In this document: positions 1 through 6,504 of the stretch, piece after piece
How positions within the stretch are numbered: position 1 is the first letter of the stretch
How the letters are laid out: every line of letters starts with the position of its first letter
Notes under the pieces: model-generated
What the model saw: the letters and a program-made list of their open reading frames with translations, nothing else
What the model was told of the DNA's origin: nothing
The model's database searches: none
Made by a program: the position numbers and the translations under genes
Assembly (NCBI GenBank): GCA_018065375.1
Contig: JAGHTJ010000118.1
Location: 1-11,054 of the forward strand
Reading direction: 5' to 3'
DNA length: 11,054 bases
From: Candidatus Equinaster intestinalis
Lineage (GTDB): Bacteria > Bacillota_A > Clostridia > Oscillospirales > Acutalibacteraceae

Positions 1-20
1 ATTTTGGGCAGGTGGAGAAT

Positions 21-500
21 ATGAAAAGAGAAACATATCTTAATTGGGACGAATATTTTATGGGCATAGCTTTGCTTTCGTCACAGCGAAGCAAGGACCC
101 CTCAACGCAGGTCGGTGCCTGCATCGTAAGTGAGGAAAATAAAATTTTGTCGGTAGGCTATAACGGAATGCCGCGGTATTGCAGTGATGATACCTTCCCC
201 TGGGATAGGGAGGGAGACCCGCTTAATACCAAGTATATGTTCGTTTGCCATGCAGAGCTTAATGCAATTCTCAATTTCCCTTACGGAAGCCTTAAAAATG
301 CAAGAATTTATACAACCCTTTTCCCCTGCAATGAGTGTACTAAAGCGCTTATTCAGGCGGGTATAAAGGAAATAGTTTATATGTGCGATAAATACAGCGA
401 TACCGATAGCGTAAAGGCGGCAAAAATGATGCTTGATGTAGCGCACGTAAAATACCGCCAGTATGAGCAGTCGCACAATACGGTGGAATTAAAACTGTAA
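21..500 (+). CDS. dCMP deaminase (eukaryotic DCTD-like)
   Basis: Probable deoxycytidylate deaminase, converting dCMP to dUMP in the cytosol and so feeding dTMP synthesis. The zinc-dependent cytidine deaminase core is clear. Numbered from the ATG at 21, CHAELNAI supplies zinc ligand H77 and catalytic E79, and FPCNEC supplies C103 and C106. The GYNGMP stretch (about residues 47-52) corresponds to the nucleotide/allosteric (dCTP) region of this family. Segments such as EYFM, QRSKDP, QVGACIV, TKY.. VCHAELNAI and FPCNEC closely resemble human DCTD as I remember it. At 159 aa it is full length for the family. I chose ATG 21, preceded by AGGTGGAG at 10-17; a GTG at 12 is also in frame, and the frame is open to the left window edge. 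No terminator separates it from the ileS promoter. Function is confident; the exact start is less so. Confidence 0.92.
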   Translation: MKRETYLNWDEYFMGIALLSSQRSKDPSTQVGACIVSEENKILSVGYNGMPRYCSDDTFPWDREGDPLNTKYMFVCHAELNAILNFPYGSLKNARIYTTLFPCNECTKALIQAGIKEIVYMCDKYSDTDSVKAAKMMLDVAHVKYRQYEQSHNTVELKL

Positions 501-505
501 AACAC

Positions 506-534
506 TTGCAAAAAAACCGAATATATGGTAAACT
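506..534 (+). promoter_or_regulatory. Promoter of the ileS T-box leader
   Basis: TTGCAA at 506-511 and TAAACT at 529-534 are separated by exactly 17 bases, and TGG directly before the -10 box gives an extended -10 (TGn). It starts six bases after the dCMP deaminase stop, so transcription would begin near 541, just ahead of the T-box stem I. This is a sigma-A-type match seen by eye. Confidence 0.6.
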
Positions 535-540
535 CTTACT

Positions 541-774
541 AAAGGCAGAGATAAAGAGAGTAGTTATGCGTAAAAGTTTAAGCGAGTCGGGGAAGGTGAG
601 AGCCCGATATGAGTAGCGCATTTATGAAAATCACTTTTGAGCCGCAGGCTGAAAAAAGTAAGCTGAGCCGTGAGTTTCGCGTTAAGAAACGGCAGATGTC
701 AGTCTGTAAATCAGGTGGTTGCGAAGTATTTTTACGGCTTCGCCCTGTTTTCAGGGCGAAGCCTTTATTTTTTT
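541..774 (+). promoter_or_regulatory. T-box riboswitch, isoleucine-specific, upstream of ileS
   Basis: A T-box leader that reads the charging state of tRNA-Ile and controls read-through into ileS. Visible parts, in order: the stem I start with GAGAGTAG (555-562); the GGTGAGAGCCC apical segment (595-605); the specifier segment GAA-ATC-A-CTTTTGAGC, with specifier ATC at 630-632, an Ile codon; stem III (667-669 with 691-693, and GTTTC 674-678 with GAAAC 686-690); and the T-box AGGTGGTTGCGAAG at 713-726. TGG 716-718 would pair with the tRNA CCA end, and T719 matches discriminator base A73. In the antiterminator, GCGAAG 721-726 pairs with CTTCGC 738-743 and AGG 713-715 with CCT 744-746, which is exclusive with the terminator. 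The T-box is atypical: the usual seven-base UGGNACC bulge is only TGGTT. The specifier aligns with that of the pheS leader in the same window. Confidence 0.9.
736..774 (+). terminator. ileS attenuator (T-box terminator)
   Basis: A perfect 12-bp stem, GGCTTCGCCCTG (736-747) with CAGGGCGAAGCC (752-763), has a TTTT loop and is followed by an interrupted T-run (764-774). Its left arm is shared with the antiterminator, so uncharged tRNA-Ile should disrupt it. The ileS ribosome binding site GGAGG (775-779) starts immediately after. Confidence 0.92.
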
Positions 775-787
775 GGAGGTTATAAAA

Positions 788-3700
788 ATGTACGAAAAAA
801 TTTCTCCTAACGTGAATTTCGTGGAAGAAGAAAAGAAAATCGGAAAATTTTGGGTAGACCAAAAGATTTTCGAAAAAAGTATAGAGGAAAGAAAAGAAGG
901 AGACCCGTATGTCTTTTACGATGGTCCTCCTACCGCTAACGGTAAGCCTCATATAGGCCACGTTCTTACACGTGTAATAAAGGATATGATTCCGCGTTAC
1001 CGCACAATGAAGGGCTATATGGTTCCCCGTAAGGCGGGCTGGGATACCCACGGATTACCGGTAGAGCTTGAGGTTGAAAAAATGCTCGGACTTGACGGTA
1101 AGGAGCAGATTGAAAAATACGGTTTGGAGCCTTTTATCGACCACTGTAAGGAAAGCGTTTGGAAATATAAAGGAATGTGGGAGGATTTTTCGCATACCGT
1201 AGGCTTTTGGGCGGATATGGAAAACCCTTATGTTACCTATCATAATGATTTTATCGAATCGGAGTGGTGGGCGCTCAAAACCATATTTGATAAGGGACTT
1301 CTTTATAAGGGCTTTAAAATCGTTCCTTATTGTCCGCGTTGCGGAACTCCGCTTTCTTCTCACGAGGTAGCGCAGGGCTATAAGGCGGTGAAGGAGCGCA
1401 GTGCGGTAGTCCGCTTTAAGAAAAAAGATGAGGATGCTTATTTCCTCGCCTGGACTACTACCCCCTGGACCCTGCCCTCCAATGTGGCGCTTTGCGTAAA
1501 CCCCGAGGACCCATATATAAAGGTAAAAGCGGTTGACGGATATACCTATTATCTTGCCGAGGCGCTTGCCGATAAGGTTTTCTCAAAGCTTGCCGGAGAA
1601 AATGAAAAAGGATACGAAATACTCGAAACCTATAAGGGCGCGCAGCTTGAATATCTCGAATACGAGCCCCTTTATGAGGGCGCGGCAAAGGCTGCTGAAA
1701 AACAGCATAAAAAGGCTCATTTTATCACCTGCGACAGCTATGTAACCATGTCGGACGGTACCGGTATCGTTCATATAGCTCCCGCCTTCGGTGAGGACGA
1801 CAGTAAGGTTGGCCGCCGTTATGATTTGCCTTTCGTTCAGTTTGTTGACGGTAAGGGAAATCTTACCGAGGACACCCCCTATGCCGGTAAATTCGTAAAG
1901 GATGCCGACCCGCTGGTACTCACTGATTTGGATAAGCAGGGACTCCTTTTCGATGCTCCGAAATTCGAGCACGATTATCCCTTCTGCTGGCGTTGCGATA
2001 CCCCCCTTATTTACTATGCGAGAGAATCTTGGTTTATTGAAATGACCAAGGTTCGCGATGACCTTATCAAAAATAATAATACCGTAAACTTGATACCCGA
2101 AAGCATCTGTAAGGGCAGATTCGGAGATTGGCTCGAAAATGTTCAGGATGGGGGCGTATCACGTAACAGATATTGGGGAACTCCTCTTAATATCTGGCAA
2201 TGCGAATGCGGTAAAATCCATTCGATAGGCTCTATTGCCGAGCTTAAAAGTATGTCGGATAACTGTCCCGAGGAAATCGAGCTTCACCGCCCCTATATTG
2301 ATGCGGTTACAATAAAGTGTCCCGAATGCGGAGGCCAGATGCACCGAGTACCCGAGGTTATCGACTGTTGGTTCGATTCGGGCTCAATGCCCTTCGCCCA
2401 GCATCATTATCCCTTTGAAAATAAGGAGCTTTTTGAACAGCAGTTCCCCGCCGATTTCATTTCCGAGGCGGTAGACCAAACAAGAGGCTGGTTCTATTCT
2501 CTGCTTGCAATTTCCACCCTTATTTTCAATAAAGCACCCTTTAAAAATGTAATTGTTTTGGGTCACGTTCAGGACGAAAACGGTCAGAAGATGAGTAAAT
2601 CAAAGGGCAACGCGGTTGACCCGTTTGATGCGCTCGAAAATTACGGTGCAGATGCCATTCGCTGGTATTTCTATACAAATTCTGCCCCGTGGCTTCCCAA
2701 CCGCTTCCACGGCAAAGCAGTAGTTGAGGGACAGAGAAAGTTTATGAACACCCTTTGGAACACCTATGCTTTCTATGTTCTTTATGCCGATATTGATGAA
2801 TTCAATCCCACAAAATATAATCTTAACGATTGTAAGCTTACCGTTATGGATAAATGGCTTCTTTCCCGCCTCAATTCGGCGGTAAAGGCGGTGGACGATA
2901 ACCTTGCAAACTACCGTATACCCGAAGCCGCCCGTGCTTTGCAGGAGTTTACCGATGAAATGAGCAACTGGTATGTACGCCGCGGCAGAGAGCGTTATTG
3001 GGTTCAGGGTATGACCGAGGATAAAACAGCGGCTTATATGACCCTTTATACCGCCCTTGTAACCATCTCAAAGGCGGCGGCGCCGATGATACCCTTTATG
3101 GCTGAAAATATCTATCAGAATCTCGTTTGCAATATAGATAAAACCGCGCCGATAAGCGTTCATCTGTGCGCATTTCCCGAGGTTCAGGAAAGCAGAATAG
3201 ATGCCGCGCTGGAAGACAGTATGGATAAGGTGCTCGAAATCGTAGTTCTCGGCCGTGCCGCGAGAAACGGCTCAAACCGTAAAAACCGCCAGCCGCTCGG
3301 AACTATGTTCGTAAAGCTTGAGGGCAGTCTTGATGAAATCTATCTTGATATAATAAAAGACGAGCTTAATATTAAAAACGTAAGCTTCACCGATAATGTA
3401 GATGATTTTGTTTCGTATAACTTTAAGCCCCAGCTTAAAACGGTAGGACCTAAATTCGGTAAACAGTTAAACGAAATCAGAACTGCACTTTCCGAGCTTG
3501 ACGGTAACGCCGCAAAGAAAGAGCTTGATGCAAACGGCAAAATCACGCTCGATTTGCCGAGCGGTCAGGTAGTTCTCGAAACAGAGGATTTGCTTATCGA
3601 ATCGGTACAGAAGGAAGGCTTCTATGCTCTCACCGATAAGGGAGTTACGGTTGCCATTGATACCGTGCTTACACAGCAGCTTATTACCGAGGGCTATGTA

Positions 3701-3937
3701 AGAGAAATCGTAAGTAAGGTACAAACCATGCGTAAGGACGCAGGCTTCAATGTTATGGACCATATCAAGATTACGGTATGCGGCGACCAAAAGGTTGTAG
3801 ACATTGCCGTAACCAATAAGGACGGAATTGTAGGAGATACTTTAGCTGACAGCTTAACTGCCGCTACTCCTTCAGGCTTCGTAAAAGAGTGGGATATTAA
3901 CGGCGATAACCTTACAATCGGCGTAGAAAGAGTATAA
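788..3937 (+). CDS. ileS: Isoleucyl-tRNA synthetase, type 2 (long form)
   Basis: Charges tRNA-Ile with isoleucine in the cytosol; class I synthetase of 1049 aa. The Rossmann catalytic domain has HIGH at residues 55-58, then GWDTHGLPVE (84-93), and KMSKS at 601-605. The CP1 editing domain lies at about 185-410, with WTTTPWTLPSN (222-232) and GTGIVHIAPAFGEDD (324-338), D338 being the probable editing aspartate. Cys pairs occur at YCPRCG (181-186), QCECG (471-475) and CPECGG (511-516). An anticodon-binding domain follows, then a long C-terminal region (RNxRQPL near 880) without the terminal zinc cluster of E. coli-type enzymes. Length and C-terminus fit the eukaryote-like IleS2 class, whose members are generally poorly inhibited by mupirocin. 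Start ATG 788 is set by GGAGG eight bases upstream; the in-frame extension further left runs into the T-box and is not real. Regulation is by the T-box leader. Confidence 0.97.
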   Translation: MYEKISPNVNFVEEEKKIGKFWVDQKIFEKSIEERKEGDPYVFYDGPPTANGKPHIGHVLTRVIKDMIPRYRTMKGYMVPRKAGWDTHGLPVELEVEKMLGLDGKEQIEKYGLEPFIDHCKESVWKYKGMWEDFSHTVGFWADMENPYVTYHNDFIESEWWALKTIFDKGLLYKGFKIVPYCPRCGTPLSSHEVAQGYKAVKERSAVVRFKKKDEDAYFLAWTTTPWTLPSNVALCVNPEDPYIKVKAVDGYTYYLAEALADKVFSKLAGENEKGYEILETYKGAQLEYLEYEPLYEGAAKAAEKQHKKAHFITCDSYVTMSDGTGIVHIAPAFGEDDSKVGRRYDLPFVQFVDGKGNLTEDTPYAGKFVKDADPLVLTDLDKQGLLFDAPKFEHDYPFCWRCDTPLIYYARESWFIEMTKVRDDLIKNNNTVNLIPESICKGRFGDWLENVQDGGVSRNRYWGTPLNIWQCECGKIHSIGSIAELKSMSDNCPEEIELHRPYIDAVTIKCPECGGQMHRVPEVIDCWFDSGSMPFAQHHYPFENKELFEQQFPADFISEAVDQTRGWFYSLLAISTLIFNKAPFKNVIVLGHVQDENGQKMSKSKGNAVDPFDALENYGADAIRWYFYTNSAPWLPNRFHGKAVVEGQRKFMNTLWNTYAFYVLYADIDEFNPTKYNLNDCKLTVMDKWLLSRLNSAVKAVDDNLANYRIPEAARALQEFTDEMSNWYVRRGRERYWVQGMTEDKTAAYMTLYTALVTISKAAAPMIPFMAENIYQNLVCNIDKTAPISVHLCAFPEVQESRIDAALEDSMDKVLEIVVLGRAARNGSNRKNRQPLGTMFVKLEGSLDEIYLDIIKDELNIKNVSFTDNVDDFVSYNFKPQLKTVGPKFGKQLNEIRTALSELDGNAAKKELDANGKITLDLPSGQVVLETEDLLIESVQKEGFYALTDKGVTVAIDTVLTQQLITEGYVREIVSKVQTMRKDAGFNVMDHIKITVCGDQKVVDIAVTNKDGIVGDTLADSLTAATPSGFVKEWDINGDNLTIGVERV

Positions 3938-3950
3938 GTTATTAAAAACA

Positions 3951-3989
3951 AAAAACACGGTAGAACGCCGCACGTTCTACCGTGTTTTT
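3951..3989. terminator. Bidirectional terminator between ileS and the glmM unit
   Basis: AAAAACACGGTAGAACG (3951-3967) and its exact complement at 3973-3989 form a 17-bp stem with loop CCGCA. The stem ends in TTTTT on the plus strand and in a T-rich tract on the minus strand (complement of 3944-3956). It lies 13 bases after the ileS stop and 6 bases beyond the stop of the converging minus-strand gene, so it can end both transcripts. Confidence 0.9.
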
Positions 3990-3995
3990 ACATTT

Positions 3996-4664
3996 TCAAA
4001 CTATCTTCACAATATCATCGGGGGATTTGAAGATATGCTGTTCGGGGATATAGCCCCGAACAAAGGAGAGGGGATAAACCCTCGAGCCTCTGCCGATTAC
4101 GGTGGCGGGGTTGAGTACGCTGTTACAGCCGACCTCAACGCCGTCTCCTACTATTGCTCCGAATTTGCGAAGCCCGGTTTCGATTTTTTCATCGAAAAAC
4201 CGTATATTCGCATTGGTTTTATCGCTTTTTACATTCGAGGTCAGGGCTCCGGCTCCGAGGTGTGAGCGGTAGCCCAGCACCGAATCACCCACATAATTAT
4301 AATGGGGCACCTGAACGTTATCGAATATTATGCAGTTTTTGAGCTCTACCGAGTTTCCTATCACGCAGTTTTCACCGATTATAGCGCTGCCTCGGATAAA
4401 GGCACATTGGCGAACCTCGGTTCCCTTGCCGATAATGCAGGGAGCTGAAATAGATGCAGTTTTTGCGATTTTTACATCTTTTGCCACGAAAACCTGCGGT
4501 GAAATTTCATCGTATTCGTCCTTTGGAAGCTCCTTTTGAAGCTTTATAATAAACTCCTTTATTTCGGGGAGCACCTCCCAGGGAAATTCGTGTTTTTTGA
4601 GAAGCTCGCCGGCAATGGTGTGGGATAAATCGAGTAAATTTTCGGTTTTAAGTTCGTTATACAT
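3996..4664 (-). CDS. Left-handed beta-helix (hexapeptide) acyltransferase, GlmU C-domain-like
   Basis: A 222-aa protein with an alpha-helical N-terminus (about 1-50) followed by hexapeptide repeats of a left-handed beta-helix (about 55-205: repeating [IV]-G-x-x-x turns such as IIGKGT, IIGENC, VIGNSV, IVGDGV, VIGRGS). The segment VPHYNYVGDS..GAGALTSN (119-144) parallels the GlmU acetyltransferase active region, with H121 where GlmU has its catalytic histidine. There is no N-terminal nucleotidyltransferase domain (no GXGTRM-type signature), so despite resemblance to 'UDP-GlcNAc pyrophosphorylase' entries it should not make UDP-sugars. Its start overlaps the glmM stop by one base (TAATG), implying translational coupling, and no good Shine-Dalgarno is seen. 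Inference: it may acetylate the GlcN-1-P made by GlmM. Alternatives are another sugar or amino-sugar O/N-acetyltransferase, or a structural partner. Confidence 0.8.
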   Translation of the reverse strand: MYNELKTENLLDLSHTIAGELLKKHEFPWEVLPEIKEFIIKLQKELPKDEYDEISPQVFVAKDVKIAKTASISAPCIIGKGTEVRQCAFIRGSAIIGENCVIGNSVELKNCIIFDNVQVPHYNYVGDSVLGYRSHLGAGALTSNVKSDKTNANIRFFDEKIETGLRKFGAIVGDGVEVGCNSVLNPATVIGRGSRVYPLSFVRGYIPEQHIFKSPDDIVKIV

Positions 4665-6298
4665 TATTTTTCGGCGTATCCTTTCGATATTATCATGCTT
4701 TCTACTGTCTCGGTAAAACGGCGGCAGCTTTCGGTGTCATCGCCCTCACACATAATTCGTATTACCGGCTCGGTGCCGCTTCTGCGAAGCAGTATTCTGC
4801 CGCTGTCTCCGAGCTCCTTGGTTATTTGCTCGATTTTTGCCGCAATATCGCGGTCATTCATAACGGCGTCCTTGCTCTTAACCCTTACGTTTTTAAGAAC
4901 CTGCGGCAAAATCTTTACCGGTGCGGCAAGGGTGCTGAGGGTGGATTTTTTATCCAAAACCTCTTCAAGCAGCATAATCGCGGTAAGAATACCGTCTCCT
5001 GTTGTGGCATACTTTGCGAGAATAATGTGGCCGGATTGCTCACCGCCGAGCGAATAGCCGTTTTTCGCCATTTCTTCCCAAACATATCGGTCACCAACCG
5101 GCGCCTGAACCGATTCAATCTCCGCCGCTTTGAGAGCGCGGAAAAGTCCGGCATTAGACATAATGGTAGGAACTACCGTGTTTTTCTGCAAATTGTTGTA
5201 GCCCTTAAGACGGTTGGCAAGAATATATAAAATATGGTCGCCGTTTACCTCGTTTCCGTTTTCGTCAACGGCAATACAGCGGTCGGCATCGCCGTCAAAA
5301 GCGAAGCCCATATCAAGTCTTTCTTTTTTAACGAGCTCCTTTAGTGCTTCTATGTGGGTAGAGCCTATATCACGGTTAATATTTTTACCGTTGGGGGAGT
5401 TGCCGATAACATAGGTTTTGGCACCCAACGCCTCAAAAACTGCGGGAGCTATCATCCAGGAAGCGCCGTTTGCACAGTCAAGACCCACGCGAACTTCTCT
5501 GTATGAGTGAGCCGCAAGGGAAATCAGATAACCTATATAACGGTTTCTGCCGGCGGCATGGTCAACAATCGCGCCGATATTTTCCTTTTGGGCAAATGGA
5601 ATATCGCCCGAGGCAAAGCCGAACTTTTCGGTTTCGCCGTCAAGATAATCCTCGATAAGACCCAAAACCTCATCGTTCATCTTTTCACCGCGGGAATTTA
5701 CAAGTTTTATACCGTTATCACAGTAGGGATTATGTGATGCCGAAATCATAACGCCGCAATCAAATCCATCGTGGCGCGTTACATAAGAAACGCTCGGCGT
5801 TGTGGTTACGTGGAGAATATAGGCATCGGCACCCGAGGCGGTAAGTCCGGCGGCAAGTGCATATTCGAGGGTATAGCTCGAAAGTCGGGTATCCTTACCG
5901 ATAACGATTTTAGGACGGTAATTAACCTGCCTGCAACCCGAAATGGGGGAGGCGAAATACCAACCCAAAAATCTGCCTATCTTATAGGCGTGAAGCGAAT
6001 TGAGGTCCTTTCCGGTTTCACCGCGGAAGCCGTCCGTTCCGAAATACCTGCCTGCCTGCGAGGATTTTGGTTCGGGTTCGGAACTTTCAGAGGCAATTTC
6101 CACCGAATCGTCTGCCATATCGCTCATATTTACGCCGAAAATTTTACAGAAAAGCAAAAGCTTATCAATTCTCGGAGAAGCCTGGTCCATTTCCCATTTG
6201 GAAATGGATTGCCTTGATACATCAAGCTGATTGGCGAGCTCCTCCTGCGAAATTTTTGCACCGAGTCGAATATTTGTAATTTTTTGACCTATTGTCAT
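4664..6298 (-). CDS. glmM: XRE DNA-binding domain fused to phosphoglucosamine mutase
   Basis: A 544-aa fusion. Residues 1-62 are an XRE/HTH_3 domain (QEELANQLDVSRQSISKWE, recognition helix about 28-36). Residues 63-83 are a Ser/Glu/Pro-rich linker. Residues 84-544 are a complete alpha-D-phosphohexomutase of GlmM type, isomerising GlcN-6-P to GlcN-1-P for UDP-GlcNAc and peptidoglycan. Landmarks: RYFGTDGFRGE (84-94), the phosphoserine loop ISASHNP with S188, the metal loop DGDADR (335-340), the sugar loop GGEQSGH (418-424), and the phosphate loop RRSGTEP (505-511). All catalytic elements are intact, so both halves look functional. GlmM enzymes are usually about 450 aa with no HTH. I chose ATG 6298 because GGAGG lies six bases upstream; a TTG seven codons earlier is in frame but sits upstream of that SD. 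The gene is divergent from another XRE-domain gene, and the downstream beta-helix gene overlaps its stop. Whether the HTH represses its own promoter is inference. Confidence 0.93.
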   Translation of the reverse strand: MTIGQKITNIRLGAKISQEELANQLDVSRQSISKWEMDQASPRIDKLLLFCKIFGVNMSDMADDSVEIASESSEPEPKSSQAGRYFGTDGFRGETGKDLNSLHAYKIGRFLGWYFASPISGCRQVNYRPKIVIGKDTRLSSYTLEYALAAGLTASGADAYILHVTTTPSVSYVTRHDGFDCGVMISASHNPYCDNGIKLVNSRGEKMNDEVLGLIEDYLDGETEKFGFASGDIPFAQKENIGAIVDHAAGRNRYIGYLISLAAHSYREVRVGLDCANGASWMIAPAVFEALGAKTYVIGNSPNGKNINRDIGSTHIEALKELVKKERLDMGFAFDGDADRCIAVDENGNEVNGDHILYILANRLKGYNNLQKNTVVPTIMSNAGLFRALKAAEIESVQAPVGDRYVWEEMAKNGYSLGGEQSGHIILAKYATTGDGILTAIMLLEEVLDKKSTLSTLAAPVKILPQVLKNVRVKSKDAVMNDRDIAAKIEQITKELGDSGRILLRRSGTEPVIRIMCEGDDTESCRRFTETVESMIISKGYAEK

Positions 6299-6348
6299 AA
6301 AATTCCTCCGTTCTGCCAATTTTTGGTAAACTTTTGTATGCTACTATT

Positions 6349-6380
6349 ATTATACGCATTAAGAAATAAAAATCTACCAA
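6349..6380 (-). promoter_or_regulatory. Candidate promoter of the XRE-glmM unit
   Basis: On the minus strand a perfect TATAAT (complement of 6349-6354) lies about 50 bases before the start codon. The nearest -35-like hexamer, TTGGTA (complement of 6375-6380), is 20 bases away, which is longer than ideal. The -10 is convincing; the -35 is weak, as might fit a regulated promoter. Confidence 0.4.
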
Positions 6381-6399
6381 GTATTATTGGAAAATTTTC

Positions 6400-6433
6400 C
6401 GCAACCTATGGTTGCGATGTTCGTTTTTGCAAC
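6400..6433. promoter_or_regulatory. Palindromic candidate operator in the divergent promoter region
   Basis: CGCAACC (6400-6406), TAT, GGTTGCG (6410-6416) is a perfect 7-bp inverted repeat with a 3-base spacer. A third half-site GCAAC (6429-6433) lies 13 bases after GTTGC (6411-6415). It sits in the 206-bp region between two divergent genes that both encode XRE DNA-binding domains. A smaller CCAA-N6-TTGG dyad (6377-6390) overlaps the possible -35 of glmM. XRE regulators bind short dyads of this kind, but which protein binds here is not shown by the sequence. Confidence 0.45.
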
Positions 6434-6459
6434 AACAATAGTATTCTACTTTCGGTAGG

Positions 6460-6488
6460 TTGATATACGTGATAATTTATGATATGTT
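6460..6488 (+). promoter_or_regulatory. Candidate promoter of the XRE-desulfoferrodoxin gene
   Basis: TTGATA (6460-6465), 17 bases, then TATGTT (6483-6488) with TGA before it (extended -10). The match is good, but the predicted start near 6495 falls inside the Shine-Dalgarno sequence (AAGGTGA, 6493-6499), leaving a leader of only about 10 bases. Either the leader is very short or the true promoter lies further left, for example around GATAAT 6471-6476. Confidence 0.35.
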
Positions 6489-6504
6489 AAATAAGGTGAT
6501 AAAA

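Noticed and set aside
719..787. In-frame upstream extension of ileS by 23 codons
   Set aside because: It runs through the T-box and attenuator hairpin and lacks a ribosome binding site; GGAGG eight bases before ATG 788 sets the start.
578..1051. 157-codon minus-strand frame across the T-box leader and the ileS start
   Set aside because: It overlaps the conserved riboswitch and the ileS N-terminus, and its translation resembles no protein family.
3951..3989. Long perfect palindrome as a mobile-element end or attachment site
   Set aside because: Its place between two converging stops and the T-runs on both strands explain it fully as a two-way terminator.
6460..6504. TTG start extending the XRE-desulfoferrodoxin protein by 15 residues
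   Set aside because: There is no Shine-Dalgarno before the TTG, it overlaps the likely promoter, and the XRE domain begins naturally at ATG 6505 with AAGGTGA upstream.
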